Counted from the first letter of the stretch, positions 9,819-19,722 are shown. The stretch: 64,000 nucleotides of DNA from Trichomonas vaginalis G3 (GCF_026262505.1 NC_067205.1:19341645-19405644); one strand, 5' to 3'. Program-made: numbers and translations. The notes: generated by a model from the letters alone, not told the origin.

Positions 9819-10985
9819 TTATTCATCAGATGGCTGCGTCTCAGTTATGTTGATAATCCAGCCATTTTCTTCGAATTTCGTCTTGACATCCTCCAGCAAG
9901 GCCGGATTAGGAACTTCGACGGTAACAACGTATCTTATATGGTTTGCATAGCAGTTTGCATTTGGAAGAGCGAATGTTCCCAGAACTTCGAACTTGAATT
10001 GGTTGAGAATTTCGAGCATCTTGATGTAATGGCCACTAGAAACTGGTAATGATACGTTGAAGTTGACTCTTCTGCCTGTAAGGAACAACGCTCTGTCAAT
10101 GCATCTGGCCAACAAAGGTAATTCGATATTTCCACCAGAAAGAACGCAAACAATCTTCTCATCTGGCTTGAAATCAAATTTCTTGAAGAGTACTGCAGCG
10201 CATGGAGCAGCTCCTGCACCTTCGCAAATCATCTTCGATCTTTCTGCGAGCATGACAATAGCCCGTGATATTTCATCTTCTGTAACGACAACAAAGTCAT
10301 CTACGTATTTCTCGATGTATGGGAATGTAACTTTTCCTGGATTAATAACAGCAATTCCATCTGCAAGTGGATTTCCGATGAATTTCTTGTCGCAATTTGG
10401 ATCTATTGGCTGACCTTTGAGGTTCTTGTATTTCAAATATGTTGCTGGACGAACAGCTGCGTTGACAGCGATAACTCTTGCGTTTGGACGAAGAGCTTTG
10501 ACAGCTGTAGCAACACCAGCGACAAGGCCACCACCACCGACAGCTACAACGACTGTGTCAACATCTGGTATCTGCTGGCAAATTTCAAGACCAATTGTAC
10601 CTTGTCCAGCAATAACCTCATCGGAATCGAATGGTGGGACAAAAATCCAATCTGGATTGGATGCGAGATCTTCTTGCATCTGCTTGAAGGCTTCGTCAAA
10701 TGAAAAGCCAAATTGTCTGACTTCGGCTCCATATCCCTTTGTGGCGTCGACTTTTGTAATAGGAGCAGTAAGTGGCATATATACGATGCACTTCATTCCG
10801 CAGATTTGAGCACTTAAAGCACATCCTTGAGAATGGTGACCAGCTGAGGCGCATACAATGGTAGATCCCTTTGGTAATGTACTGATTTTAGAAAGAGCGC
10901 CTCTGAATTTGAAAGCACGGCATCTTTGGAGGGTTTCAAGCTTGAAATATAAATTTGTGCCAGCTATTTTTGATAAATTTGGCAT
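9819..10985 (-). CDS. Threonine dehydratase (threonine ammonia-lyase), PLP-dependent
   Basis: A 388-aa frame of the serine/threonine dehydratase family. It carries the PLP-lysine motif AFKFRGA (K26), the substrate loop ASAGHHSQG, the phosphate-binding glycine loop VGGGGLVAG (about residue 154) and SGGNIELPLL near residue 280. A C-terminal ACT-like segment (about 315-385) resembles catabolic or regulated threonine dehydratases. The enzyme converts L-threonine to 2-oxobutyrate and ammonia, a step in the amino-acid fermentation typical of trichomonads. The frame used here starts at an internal Met, because 22 upstream codons in the same frame end in TGA (see next entry). A family N-terminus normally extends about 30 residues before FKLE, so this shorter protein lacks the first helix. 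The stop codon lies in a TAAA string. Confidence 0.9.
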   Translation of the reverse strand: MPNLSKIAGTNLYFKLETLQRCRAFKFRGALSKISTLPKGSTIVCASAGHHSQGCALSAQICGMKCIVYMPLTAPITKVDATKGYGAEVRQFGFSFDEAFKQMQEDLASNPDWIFVPPFDSDEVIAGQGTIGLEICQQIPDVDTVVVAVGGGGLVAGVATAVKALRPNARVIAVNAAVRPATYLKYKNLKGQPIDPNCDKKFIGNPLADGIAVINPGKVTFPYIEKYVDDFVVVTEDEISRAIVMLAERSKMICEGAGAAPCAAVLFKKFDFKPDEKIVCVLSGGNIELPLLARCIDRALFLTGRRVNFNVSLPVSSGHYIKMLEILNQFKFEVLGTFALPNANCYANHIRYVVTVEVPNPALLEDVKTKFEENGWIINITETQPSDE

Positions 10986-11003
10986 GAATTGGCATGGTTT
11001 TTC

Positions 11004-11072
11004 TCATGCATGCTTAGCGATACGTTCCTTGGCGGCTTTGATTGCGTCGAGATCCACACGGAGCTCAGACAT
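11004..11072 (-). other. Original N-terminus of threonine dehydratase, cut off by in-frame TGA
   Basis: ATG at 11072-11070 opens MSELRVDLDAIKAAKER..., 22 codons in the same frame as the dehydratase. The frame ends in TGA (11006-11004) and then continues EKPCQFMPNLSKIAG. The segment has the composition and length of the family's first helix, and the residue after the stop falls just before the usual K-T-P. This looks like a single nonsense change in the true start region, or a sequencing error. Only one copy exists in the window, so I cannot separate the two. Confidence 0.75.
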
Positions 11073-11729
11073 AAAAAATTCTTTCAAATTTGAATCAGAG
11101 TAAAAAAGTGGAATTCAAAGGATTTTACAATATGTTCACAATTTCTATCGGCAATTTTGAATATCAAAAATAGCAAATATGGCTCATTATTTCCTTCGAT
11201 TAAAATGTGTTTTATCCACCATTGCATTTCGAAGATATCTGCTATAAAGGCTATTCGACCAAATAAAGATTTTTTGTGAATTGCCACAGATGTCATATGT
11301 CAAAAATGAGATATATTCAGAAAGATATTAATAAAATCCTCTATGACTTATAAATTCTTAAGAACAGATCGAATTAAATTAGTTTTATCAATTCAATTTT
11401 GCAAAGTCTGTTAATGAAGCTTATGGCCAAGTTTCACTTTATTATAGTACTCATGTACCTCATTTTCGCAAAATATTAACTAAAAATACATAAGTTAATC
11501 TTTGAATGATTTCGTTCAATGATCACCTCTTTAAAAATATATATTGATAATAGAAAATATTGATACATATCACACAATAAAGCATATCATTTAACGACAG
11601 TGCTTGTTATTCAACCTTTAAAAAAAAATTTTATATTTATCGAAATACATGTATTTCGTTTAATTGAATCATGCACATATAAATATAGTCTAATTTCTAA
11701 TAAAACAATAACTTTTAATAATAAAAGAG
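11073..11729. other. Intergenic
   Basis: About 0.66 kb between the dehydratase 5' end and the coiled-coil gene 3' end. No clear gene; short frames here have no recognisable features. Confidence 0.5.
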
Positions 11730-14714
11730 TTAAGTTAATAAATATCTTGCAAACAAAGGTTGAGCTGGGGCTTCTGGAGGACCAGAAACCTTTTCATGAG
11801 CTCTAGAATTAACATATTTTTCAATTTGGTTTCTAATTTCAACAGAATTAGAACCAGATTCGAATTTATTATAAGGAATTGAGGAAATCACTCTCTTTCC
11901 CCAAATTTCCCAATCTCTCAGATTAGAATATGCTTCTTTGTACTTGGGTAACATCTTTATATCATATCCAATTTTCTCTTTCTCGCTCAAAACAACTTTA
12001 TATTTCTCTTGTAAATCTTTTATTTGGTCGGCCATTTTGGTAATTTCTACTGAAATATTTGTAGTTGGATATGGTAAGCATTTCTTAATTTTTTCTAATT
12101 CAACTTCAGCATTCAATGTTTTTTGTTTCATCTCATTCAATTGAGATATTTTTTCATTGACACTTTTTATAATGTATTCAATTGTTTCTTCCGAAATCGG
12201 TTTTGTTACATCGTAAAATTCTTTGAATCCGCGGCAAATTTTTGCATAAGATTCCAATAAAAGTCTGTTGTATTCATCTTTGACTTTCTCTTCCTTCTGT
12301 GCAATCAAAACATCCTTAGAAGATAATTGGAATTCAAATTGTTTTTTCATTAAAATTATGTCACTTTTGTGTCTTTCTTCTGTCAATTTTAGTTTTTGTT
12401 CAATTGTTCGCAGTTTCTGCTGTAATTGTGCAACATTTTCACCTGAAGTACCTGCAAGAGTTACTGCTCTTTCAAGTTCATCACTTAGATTCTTCGATTC
12501 GATCTTATTTTGTTCAATTTCGTTCATAAGATTTTCTTTTTCCTCATTTTGGGCAAGAATGACATTATCATATGATTTCTGGATATAAACAGTGTTTATC
12601 TTCATGTTATTATGATAAATAGAGAATATTGTCTGTAAAAACTCTGAAATATTTTCAAATTCTTGATTAATCCTTTGAACTTCTTGTTTAATTGTATTTA
12701 GAGCCTTGAGATAGTTTCTTTTGAGGTTGAATCTTTCGTTTTTCATATCTTCTTGCATTTTGTTCATTGAATCTGTTTGAGATTTCATTTCGTTGTTCTT
12801 TTGAAGTAATTTCTTGTTTAACGAGTCGATTTCTTCTTTATGGGACTGATCTTTGGCAGAATTCTCTTGTTTTAGAGCTTCAATTTGGTTTTGTAAAGAA
12901 GAAATTTCTGATTTTTGAGATTTCATGTCTTCTATGTCTTGATCAAGCTTCTTTTCCAATTCTAAGATGATATTCTTGTATTTCTTCAATGTATCAGTGT
13001 ATTTCGCCTTCTGAACTTGAAGTTTATTTTCTAATTTTTTGACATAAGCGGAATCATCAGGTAATTCTGCGTCTGCACTGATATAAGATATAACATTATT
13101 GATCATGTTGGCAGCATCACGTGATTGAGGCGCCTTCTTGCATTGTTGCAATAATTTCAAAACATTTTGAAGTTTTTCATTGTTATTATCAACAGTTTGA
13201 TTGATTTGTACACTTGCATCTTGTTTGGCAACATTTTCTGGTTTGGTTTGGCTTTGTTTAAGAGATTTGTTTTGATTACTTAAAAATTCTAGCATTTTCT
13301 GGGATTCTTGAGCATATCTTCTAAGAAGATTATTAGCAGTAGCAAGTTGAAGTATGAAAGTTAATCTTTCTTCTTCAGAAACAATAATATTATTTTTCAT
13401 TGTGTAAATTAACTGGCCAAGATCATCAGAAATAGCAATTTCGCCTGCTACATCAACCAAATCAGTGAATTGTGATGATTCATGAGTCAGTTTTATATTG
13501 TTTTCGTTCAAAAAGTTCTGAACATTTCGACAAGAAGACTCTACAAGGTTTGTGAGTTGATCTTCTGGTACCGTTGATATAACTATTGACTCTGGATTGT
13601 TGTTATTAGCGATATCGTTGATGAATCTCATTTGTGAGTAAATAATATCAGCTAACTTTTGTTTTGATGCATCAATACTCTCTGGTTTAGTATTTTCATT
13701 ATTACTCTGCATTAAAACATCAACCATTTCTTGTAATTTTCTGATTTCTGAGATATCTTTGGAATTAATTGTTTTAATTTCATCATTTTGAGCAGACGAG
13801 TTTATCTTATTAACTAAACTTGATAAATCATCTGAATTTGTTTGATTCTGAGCTTGTTTTGTTGGATTTGGAAGTTTTTGTGTTAAATTTAACAATTTGT
13901 AAACACAATTTGCGAGTTGTTCCTTTTGACTTGAAAGTGATTGCATTTGTGGTGTATATTTAGAGTATTCTTCTCCTATTTCATCGATAAATTTAATAAG
14001 TTTTTGATTTTGAGTTTTCAGTTCTTCATTTTCCATTCTAAGTTCCTCTATTTCTTTGATATTATCATCCAAGTCCTTTTCAACATCATTATGATGCTCT
14101 ACAATGTTATTTAATTCTTGGACTTTTTTATCAGTGTCGTAAAATAGATCTTCGAGTTTGGCAATCTTATTCTCTTGTTTTCCAATGATTTGATCCTTTT
14201 CGGCTAACTGATTTTGAAGATAATCAACTTCTTCTTTAAGCTGAGTGATTTTTAAGACTTTTAGGGCCATTTTCTTCTTCAATTGCTCAATGGTTTCGGT
14301 TGACTCTGTTTGTATTCTTTTGATTTGCTCTTTCCAGTAACTTGAATCATCTGATCGATTTTTTTGAAGAGAAACCGGTTCTGGCTCAGCAATTTCGACA
14401 GAATTTGATGAGTTATTCGAGATTATTTGATCACTATCATCATTTACCATTTTATCAATAGGAGTATTATTAGAAATCATGCTAAAGCTTCTTTTTAGTA
14501 ATGGAATGATCTCACTTCTGTTCTTTTTATCGATTGCACCTAATAAATCGTCAGTCAGGTTTTGCAATTTCGTAATTTCTTTTTCATTTAGCTGTTTTTG
14601 CTTATCCTTTTTGCTGTCAACATCGTGTATGAAATTTGAGAGGTTGACAAATTGTGGTATTGCTCGAACATCGCTAGAACCCTTATAGACAGGGCTAGCA
14701 GAGTCTTGCAACAT
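11730..14714 (-). CDS. Long coiled-coil protein, 994 aa
   Basis: Starts at ATG 14714 (MLQDSASPVYKG); the frame extends further up only through a TTG. Most of the chain is heptad-rich coiled coil: about residues 120-280 (KRIQTESTETIEQLKKKMAL, then LEDLFYDTDKKVQELNN), 540-690 and 710-900. It is interrupted by Ser/Asn-rich linkers. The last 120 residues (ISVEITKMADQIKDLQEKYK, then YSNLRDWEIWGKRVISSIPY) look like a separate conserved C-terminal module. Trichomonad proteins of this kind are often labelled 'viral A-type inclusion protein' purely for their coiled coils. A cytoskeletal or scaffold role is plausible but is inference. An initiator-like motif lies 16 nt upstream. A short 5' piece of the same gene recurs at 36,395. 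Confidence 0.85.
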   Translation of the reverse strand: MLQDSASPVYKGSSDVRAIPQFVNLSNFIHDVDSKKDKQKQLNEKEITKLQNLTDDLLGAIDKKNRSEIIPLLKRSFSMISNNTPIDKMVNDDSDQIISNNSSNSVEIAEPEPVSLQKNRSDDSSYWKEQIKRIQTESTETIEQLKKKMALKVLKITQLKEEVDYLQNQLAEKDQIIGKQENKIAKLEDLFYDTDKKVQELNNIVEHHNDVEKDLDDNIKEIEELRMENEELKTQNQKLIKFIDEIGEEYSKYTPQMQSLSSQKEQLANCVYKLLNLTQKLPNPTKQAQNQTNSDDLSSLVNKINSSAQNDEIKTINSKDISEIRKLQEMVDVLMQSNNENTKPESIDASKQKLADIIYSQMRFINDIANNNNPESIVISTVPEDQLTNLVESSCRNVQNFLNENNIKLTHESSQFTDLVDVAGEIAISDDLGQLIYTMKNNIIVSEEERLTFILQLATANNLLRRYAQESQKMLEFLSNQNKSLKQSQTKPENVAKQDASVQINQTVDNNNEKLQNVLKLLQQCKKAPQSRDAANMINNVISYISADAELPDDSAYVKKLENKLQVQKAKYTDTLKKYKNIILELEKKLDQDIEDMKSQKSEISSLQNQIEALKQENSAKDQSHKEEIDSLNKKLLQKNNEMKSQTDSMNKMQEDMKNERFNLKRNYLKALNTIKQEVQRINQEFENISEFLQTIFSIYHNNMKINTVYIQKSYDNVILAQNEEKENLMNEIEQNKIESKNLSDELERAVTLAGTSGENVAQLQQKLRTIEQKLKLTEERHKSDIILMKKQFEFQLSSKDVLIAQKEEKVKDEYNRLLLESYAKICRGFKEFYDVTKPISEETIEYIIKSVNEKISQLNEMKQKTLNAEVELEKIKKCLPYPTTNISVEITKMADQIKDLQEKYKVVLSEKEKIGYDIKMLPKYKEAYSNLRDWEIWGKRVISSIPYNKFESGSNSVEIRNQIEKYVNSRAHEKVSGPPEAPAQPLFARYLLT

Positions 14715-14765
14715 TTGATGACCGTTTAGTGATTTTCGATGTTTCAAGAACCATGTGTATTAGCT
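14715..14765. promoter_or_regulatory. Bidirectional promoter region, 51 bp
   Basis: Separates the ATGs of the coiled-coil gene (minus) and the LRR gene (plus). On the minus strand TCACTA (14732-14727) matches the trichomonad initiator, with +1 A at 14730, 16 nt before the ATG. No equally good motif is seen for the plus gene. Confidence 0.6.
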
Positions 14766-17108
14766 ATGAACGATTGCTTGAAACGCAATATGAAACCACT
14801 GTATATCACAGAAGCACAAGTATCATTCGATGAAACACAAAAAACTCAAAATGTTATTATAATTTCACCAGAATTCCTATTAGTTTATGATGATACAGGA
14901 AAGAAAATAGTAGAATTATATAGTTGGGTCAAACTTCGTGCAGCAAAATTGTTAGAAGACCAAGTTTTACAAATCAAATTCAAAAATAATAAAATTCAAA
15001 TTGAATCTAACAATTTTGACAATGTAATTTACTTTATTTCAGATCAAATACAAAAATATTGCTCAAAAAGCGAGCAATACTCGATGAATTTTCACCCAGA
15101 AACTTATATAACGTCATTTCCTACGAGATTTTCAATACTAAACAGATTTAAATATCACATAAAAATATCCAAAATTTCATTAGATTCAAAAGTTTTTCAA
15201 TATTTCGCGAATTTCTTAGATAAAAATTCCGAAACACTTGATTTCATCAAATTCCCCAAGTTGGATAAGTACATTTCTAGCTTATGCTATTGTATACCAA
15301 TGATATCTCATCTATATACTATAATTATTGATTCAAAACTCCCAAAAAATATAATTCAACATATAGCAGGCGTTTTCATGCAATACACCAGTATAAAATC
15401 AATACAAATACGAGGAGAATTAACATCTGAAATATTAAATCTCTTAAAATCTATAAATCAAAAATATCAACCTCAATTTGCAAATTTAACATTTATAGAT
15501 TCGAATATGATTGTTTCAAATCTTAACATACTAGAAGAACTATCAAATAGTACTAGTCTTACATCTTTTGGATTCAATAATGCACTTCATTCTGGTTCTT
15601 ATCGATTCTTCTCAACAAGTCTCTTCCAACCATCAATCTTGAATAGTTTACGAAGTTTAAATATCTCAAATATGAAAGGAATCAATTTTGAACAACTTTT
15701 TCCAAAATTAAAATTTATTGAATCATTAGCATTAGAAAACGTTGATTTAGAACTAACGGATTTGTTTGATTATGCAGAAAAGTATCTTGGAAGCATTAAA
15801 TATCTCAATGTTTCAAGAAATAAATGTTCTAAGCAATTTTCCGAACAAAAACTACCAAATTCATTAACAACAGTTATTTCAGACTTTATCAAGTTCAATG
15901 ACTTGTGTCTTTCGTCTTATTTTTCATTTTTGATGGAAAATTGCAATTCATTTTTAAATTTATCAATAACTAATATAACTGCAACAGAAGAAGACTGGCA
16001 AAAACTATATATAGCTTTACAGAATCAGAGTTATACTAAATTAAAGTCTCTAAAATGGGATTTCAACAGTGTTGATTCGAAATTTTTCAATTTCTTGAAG
16101 AACAACAAGAATTTAACAGAAATTTCACTCAATAATTGTTTCAAAGAGAATAACCAACAGTCAATCAGTTGTTTTGTTGACTTTCTCAAAAATATTTCAT
16201 TAAATTCTGTTTCTCTTTGTAATAACATTTATCTTGGAAAGAATTTCAATTCAATATTACAATCATTAAACAAGATAAATATAGAAACATTGCTGATATT
16301 GAATTGTTCCGGAATTGATGAAAATATTTTATTAAATTTTGTAGAAAACAGCAAATCACTGAAGAGGATAGAGTTTGATGGTATTAATCCAAAAGATCAA
16401 ACAGTTTATTTGAAGATAATTGATACATTATTGACGAAAAATATCGATTTCATTTATCCGAATTCTGACATTTCAAAATTCAAAGAAAAAAATCCTATTG
16501 AAACGGAAATCAAATTAAAATACATGCAGATATCCAAAGAATATATAAAGCCTGTTAGTTTAACATCATTTCCTTTGTATTTTGATAAAAAGAAACCAGA
16601 AACAAAACAAAAAGAAATGAAATCAAGAAATTTGTCATTTTCTTTTTCTTCGGACAAAGATCAAGAAATATTGATGAAAACAAACGAAGAAGTGATACAA
16701 ACAGAAATACCAGAAGAACCATCAACACCTAAAAAGCGAAGATTGGCTCAATTACTAAGAGATGCAAAGAAAAACAGAAAAACAAAGAAAGATAAAAAAT
16801 ACGAAAATTCCGAAGATTTCTTCATTTCTAGAGTTGATTCTCAAATAGAAGGTCGATTGCAAAAGAAAACAAAAGATGTACAGTCTAGAGAGATCAAGCC
16901 TGTTGTTGATCATTCGTTTGTTAAAGAACATTCATGGGAATTTCCATCAGAAAAATTTGAATTAAATTTTGATGAAAAAATTTGGGATGAATTTGAAAAT
17001 GAAACATCAGTAATTGAACTATATAAAGAACTGAGCCTTGAAAAGAACACTGTTCCTCCAAGAGCAGGAAATCTTCCAAAAACTCCCAAGAAAATTTCAC
17101 CATTTTAA
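14766..17108 (+). CDS. CARMIL-like leucine-rich repeat protein, 780 aa
   Basis: I take ATG 14766 (MNDCLKRNMKPLYITEAQ) as the start; the ATG at 14739 adds nine residues and lies inside the divergent promoter. The N-terminal 100 residues (VIIISPEFLLVYDDTGKK, then LYSWVKLRAAKLLEDQ) resemble the PH-like domain of CARMIL/LRRC16. Residues about 130-560 are irregular leucine-rich repeats (for example LRSLNISNMKGINFEQL, IKYLNVSRN, LKSLKWDFN, LTEISLNNC). A basic, Lys/Pro-rich tail follows (TPKKRRLAQLLRDAKKNRK). CARMIL proteins bind actin-capping protein and regulate filament ends; I do not see a clear capping-protein-interaction motif, so the family call is moderate. The stop lies in TAAAT. Confidence 0.75.
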   Translation: MNDCLKRNMKPLYITEAQVSFDETQKTQNVIIISPEFLLVYDDTGKKIVELYSWVKLRAAKLLEDQVLQIKFKNNKIQIESNNFDNVIYFISDQIQKYCSKSEQYSMNFHPETYITSFPTRFSILNRFKYHIKISKISLDSKVFQYFANFLDKNSETLDFIKFPKLDKYISSLCYCIPMISHLYTIIIDSKLPKNIIQHIAGVFMQYTSIKSIQIRGELTSEILNLLKSINQKYQPQFANLTFIDSNMIVSNLNILEELSNSTSLTSFGFNNALHSGSYRFFSTSLFQPSILNSLRSLNISNMKGINFEQLFPKLKFIESLALENVDLELTDLFDYAEKYLGSIKYLNVSRNKCSKQFSEQKLPNSLTTVISDFIKFNDLCLSSYFSFLMENCNSFLNLSITNITATEEDWQKLYIALQNQSYTKLKSLKWDFNSVDSKFFNFLKNNKNLTEISLNNCFKENNQQSISCFVDFLKNISLNSVSLCNNIYLGKNFNSILQSLNKINIETLLILNCSGIDENILLNFVENSKSLKRIEFDGINPKDQTVYLKIIDTLLTKNIDFIYPNSDISKFKEKNPIETEIKLKYMQISKEYIKPVSLTSFPLYFDKKKPETKQKEMKSRNLSFSFSSDKDQEILMKTNEEVIQTEIPEEPSTPKKRRLAQLLRDAKKNRKTKKDKKYENSEDFFISRVDSQIEGRLQKKTKDVQSREIKPVVDHSFVKEHSWEFPSEKFELNFDEKIWDEFENETSVIELYKELSLEKNTVPPRAGNLPKTPKKISPF

Positions 17109-17614
17109 ATTTATATATATATTGTTTAATTTTTATTTAAAAATTTACTATCTATGTTTTTTAATTATATAATTTGACTTTTAAGAGTCAATCATTAACG
17201 TTCAATATGAAAATATATTCTCATCATTCAAAATTGAGATGAAATCATTGCTCTGTTTATGCATGGATCTCTAAGTATTTCGTTTATTTCATCTATTGAA
17301 GATATGTTCTGTGTTTGGTTTGGATTTTTCGATAAACATCTTCGTTTGATAAAATTGAGCTAAGACTGTAACAGATATCACTCAGAATATGGTATAAAAG
17401 ATGATTTATACCATTGGGGGCATGATCAAAAGAATATTTTGATTATTGCTTTTGCAAATTTTTCGAGTTTTGCCATTTTTTATTAAAATCTTTTCTTATA
17501 CAGAATGAACTATTATTTTATTTAAGAATAATCTGTTTATTATCGCTATTGTTTTACAACGTGCTAAAATTTTGTAAATTCTATTATCGAAGTTTCAAGA
17601 TTCGTTTTCTTGTT
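17109..17614. other. Intergenic
   Basis: About 0.5 kb of AT-rich DNA; an upstream TTG-initiated extension of the next frame is ignored. Nothing else recognised. Confidence 0.5.
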
Positions 17615-18115
17615 ATGAGATCTTTTGTGAATAGTCTCGCACGCGCAAATGAGCAATTTATTCAGGAGATCAATAAAAGGAAGCAAATACAGGCACAAAA
17701 CCACAAGCGATTCATTAATTTACAAAAAGTTGCTAGATCTGCTTTGGTTTTTCATCCTAAGAGAAACCCATCTCAAACTTTATCACATAGCTCGTCTACT
17801 CCACTTAAAAGATTGGAGCCATTGAAACCATTAAAAAACGAAAACGAATCAGAGAATGTTCATAACAATCCATTCCCATATGATAATCGGCCAACATTTA
17901 TGAACTACGCTTTGCCAAGGCAGCCATGTGTTGGAGCAAATCGAATTTTTAATTCAGTTGCTGCAAGGCGATTTGTCAATAGTGAGATAGAAACGTTTAT
18001 TGACCAAGCAGAAAATCCAAATCCGTCACTATCTCCTCTTTACGCCCCAAGTGTCGATCCAGTTTTACATATTGGTGATTTCAATGAACTCGAAATCAAC
18101 TGGAATGGTGAATAG
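17615..18115 (+). CDS. Small basic hypothetical protein, 166 aa
   Basis: Starts at ATG 17615 (MRSFVNSLARANEQFIQ). The N-terminal 40 residues form a charged helix (ANEQFIQEINKRKQIQAQNH). A Ser/Pro/Lys-rich middle follows, then a C-terminus ending LHIGDFNELEINWNGE. There is no signal peptide, membrane segment or domain I recognise. It is likely a genuine gene because the frame is preserved in length and composition and ends shortly before the next unit. A read-error-ridden duplicate lies at 39,506. Confidence 0.6.
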   Translation: MRSFVNSLARANEQFIQEINKRKQIQAQNHKRFINLQKVARSALVFHPKRNPSQTLSHSSSTPLKRLEPLKPLKNENESENVHNNPFPYDNRPTFMNYALPRQPCVGANRIFNSVAARRFVNSEIETFIDQAENPNPSLSPLYAPSVDPVLHIGDFNELEINWNGE

Positions 18116-18273
18116 ACTCAAAATTCTATTGACAACCACTTATTTAGGGACAAAATCTTCAAAGATTTAACCAATATCTTTTCATATTTCCATTTTTATT
18201 TTGTTTAAATAATCTTCCCATGCATGTTTCTTAAATTTTCGATTTTTTAAATGAATAATGAAGGAAATTGACT

Positions 18274-18314
18274 GATGGTGTTACCCCCAGTCTTTTTAAT
18301 AGTTTTGCAATGAG
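18274..18314 (+). promoter_or_regulatory. Conserved Pmp-family upstream block (P2) with palindrome
   Basis: Begins GGTGTTACCCCCAGTCTTTT and continues into GCAATGAGTTTT, followed by AAAACTCATTGC, an almost perfect inverted repeat around the first ATG (18310). The same block precedes units P3, P4 and P6. Confidence 0.6.
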
Positions 18315-19346
18315 TTTTTAAAACTCATTGCAGAGCTCATATCTATTGATTTCAAGAGGTTTACTCATAGAGAAGAAGATACAAATAGTATTTGGCGTCT
18401 TTATTATGAAGGAATTGATCCTCCTTCTAACGTCTATACAGGTGAAAACCAACAAATTGATCCAACAGAGAATAAATGCATTGCATACATTTGCAAATTC
18501 ATCAGCCTTCAAGATAGAGCAGTTAAATTCAATGATAGAAATGGTTACTCGATATTACTTATTGAAAACGTTTTTTCAAAAGGTCCAGGTACAGTATACA
18601 TTAATAATTGTAATGATACTGTTATCACCATTGATAAATTCTGTTCATTTGAAAGTCAAACTACTTCATATGGCCAATTTACACATTTCGAAGGCAAAAT
18701 CAACAGTACAATCCTCCAAGGATCAATTTGTAAAGGAGGAAATAGTTCTGTTGGTGGTATGATTTACCAGAATAAAGGTTTTGCATCACTTTCTAAAACA
18801 AACATTTCTAACTGTATATCAGCAGGTTCTACAGGTTTTAGTTATTATTATGCTGAATCAATAGTAAATGTTTCATTTTGTAATTTTGAGAATTTAAAAG
18901 CTACTCACTCAACTTTAATTAAGTTTGATGATTGTTTTGGAAGAATGGAACGATGTAATTTCATAAATAATTCTCAAAACAATGATGCTTATGGATTAAT
19001 TTTTATTTCATTTAAAAGACTTGAAATTTTCGATTCATCTTTCCAAAAGAATCAACAGAATAAAGTCGGAGTTATGTTTGAAGGATATGATGAATATATT
19101 TGTTTATATCGATGTAGTATTAATGATTTTTCATATACTGGATATATTGTTCAGACATCAGAAAATGGAGAGACTTCATTTAATATTAGCTTTAATTTTA
19201 TTGATATAAGCCCTTGTGAAGCAAATTTTGGTTTTGTTGTATTATTAGCACAAAAGAACGAAAAGAAAATTTGTTCTTCATATCAATCTATATATTTTCT
19301 TTTTGCAAAATATTTGACGCCTTCTTTGTTATTTAGTAAACGATAA
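18303..19346 (+). CDS. Pmp-like beta-helix family protein (unit P2), start unclear
   Basis: An uninterrupted frame of 347 codons (TAG at 18300 to TAA at 19346) encoding the family pattern: THREEDTNSIWRLYYEGIDPP, KCIAYICKFISLQDRAVKF, ILLIENVFSKGPGTVYIN, IDKFCSFESQ, INSTILQGSICKGGNSS, SLSKTNISNCIS, VNVSFCNFENLKA, CNFINNSQ, IFDSSFQKN and ISPCEANF. The repeated FxN/Cys-rich short strands suggest a right-handed beta-helix like Pmp-type surface proteins. There is no ATG in this frame before 18759, while the ATG at 18310 is in another frame, so the gene is either a recent pseudogene or starts in an unusual way. It ends without the membrane anchor expected of a surface protein. Confidence 0.65.
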   Translation, partial: FCNEFLKLIAELISIDFKRFTHREEDTNSIWRLYYEGIDPPSNVYTGENQQIDPTENKCIAYICKFISLQDRAVKFNDRNGYSILLIENVFSKGPGTVYINNCNDTVITIDKFCSFESQTTSYGQFTHFEGKINSTILQGSICKGGNSSVGGMIYQNKGFASLSKTNISNCISAGSTGFSYYYAESIVNVSFCNFENLKATHSTLIKFDDCFGRMERCNFINNSQNNDAYGLIFISFKRLEIFDSSFQKNQQNKVGVMFEGYDEYICLYRCSINDFSYTGYIVQTSENGETSFNISFNFIDISPCEANFGFVVLLAQKNEKKICSSYQSIYFLFAKYLTPSLLFSKR

Positions 19347-19390
19347 AAAATATAAAATCTTTTGTTGTATTCAAGAAATTTGTTCCTAGT

Positions 19391-19690
19391 GATGAAAATC
19401 AAGATTGTGTTTTTGGTACCATTTAAATGAAAGAATTAATCTTCCTTCTACAATAATTTCAGGCGAAAACCAAAATCTCACTCCAGTAGAAAACAAACTT
19501 ATCGACCTTCAAGATACGACAATTAATTTCACAGATACTGTTGACCACTCGATCTTTGTTTGCCAAAACTTTTTTTATTTATTTATTGATAAATTCTATT
19601 TATTTTAAAAGTAAAACTAGTGTTATTTCTTGAGAAAAATCCACAGTTCATTCCTCGAAGGATCAATTATTAATGGTTTTTGGAATAAAA
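19391..19690 (+). pseudogene. Pmp-like gene remnant
   Basis: Degraded copy of the family's N-terminal and middle blocks: WYHLNERINLPSTIISGENQ with PVENK corresponds to LYYEGIDPPSVVISGKNQ with PAENK, then DLQDTTINF, and FLEGSIINGF for ILQGSICNGG. Several frame breaks. Confidence 0.7.
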
Positions 19691-19722
19691 AAAAGCTTTC
19701 AAAATATCTAACATAATAATAA

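Noticed and set aside
11070-11072. Selenocysteine or stop reassignment at the TGA after codon 22 of threonine dehydratase
   Set aside because: The homologous position is not a cysteine as far as I know, no suitable 3' element is visible, and many genes here end normally; a mutation or error is simpler.
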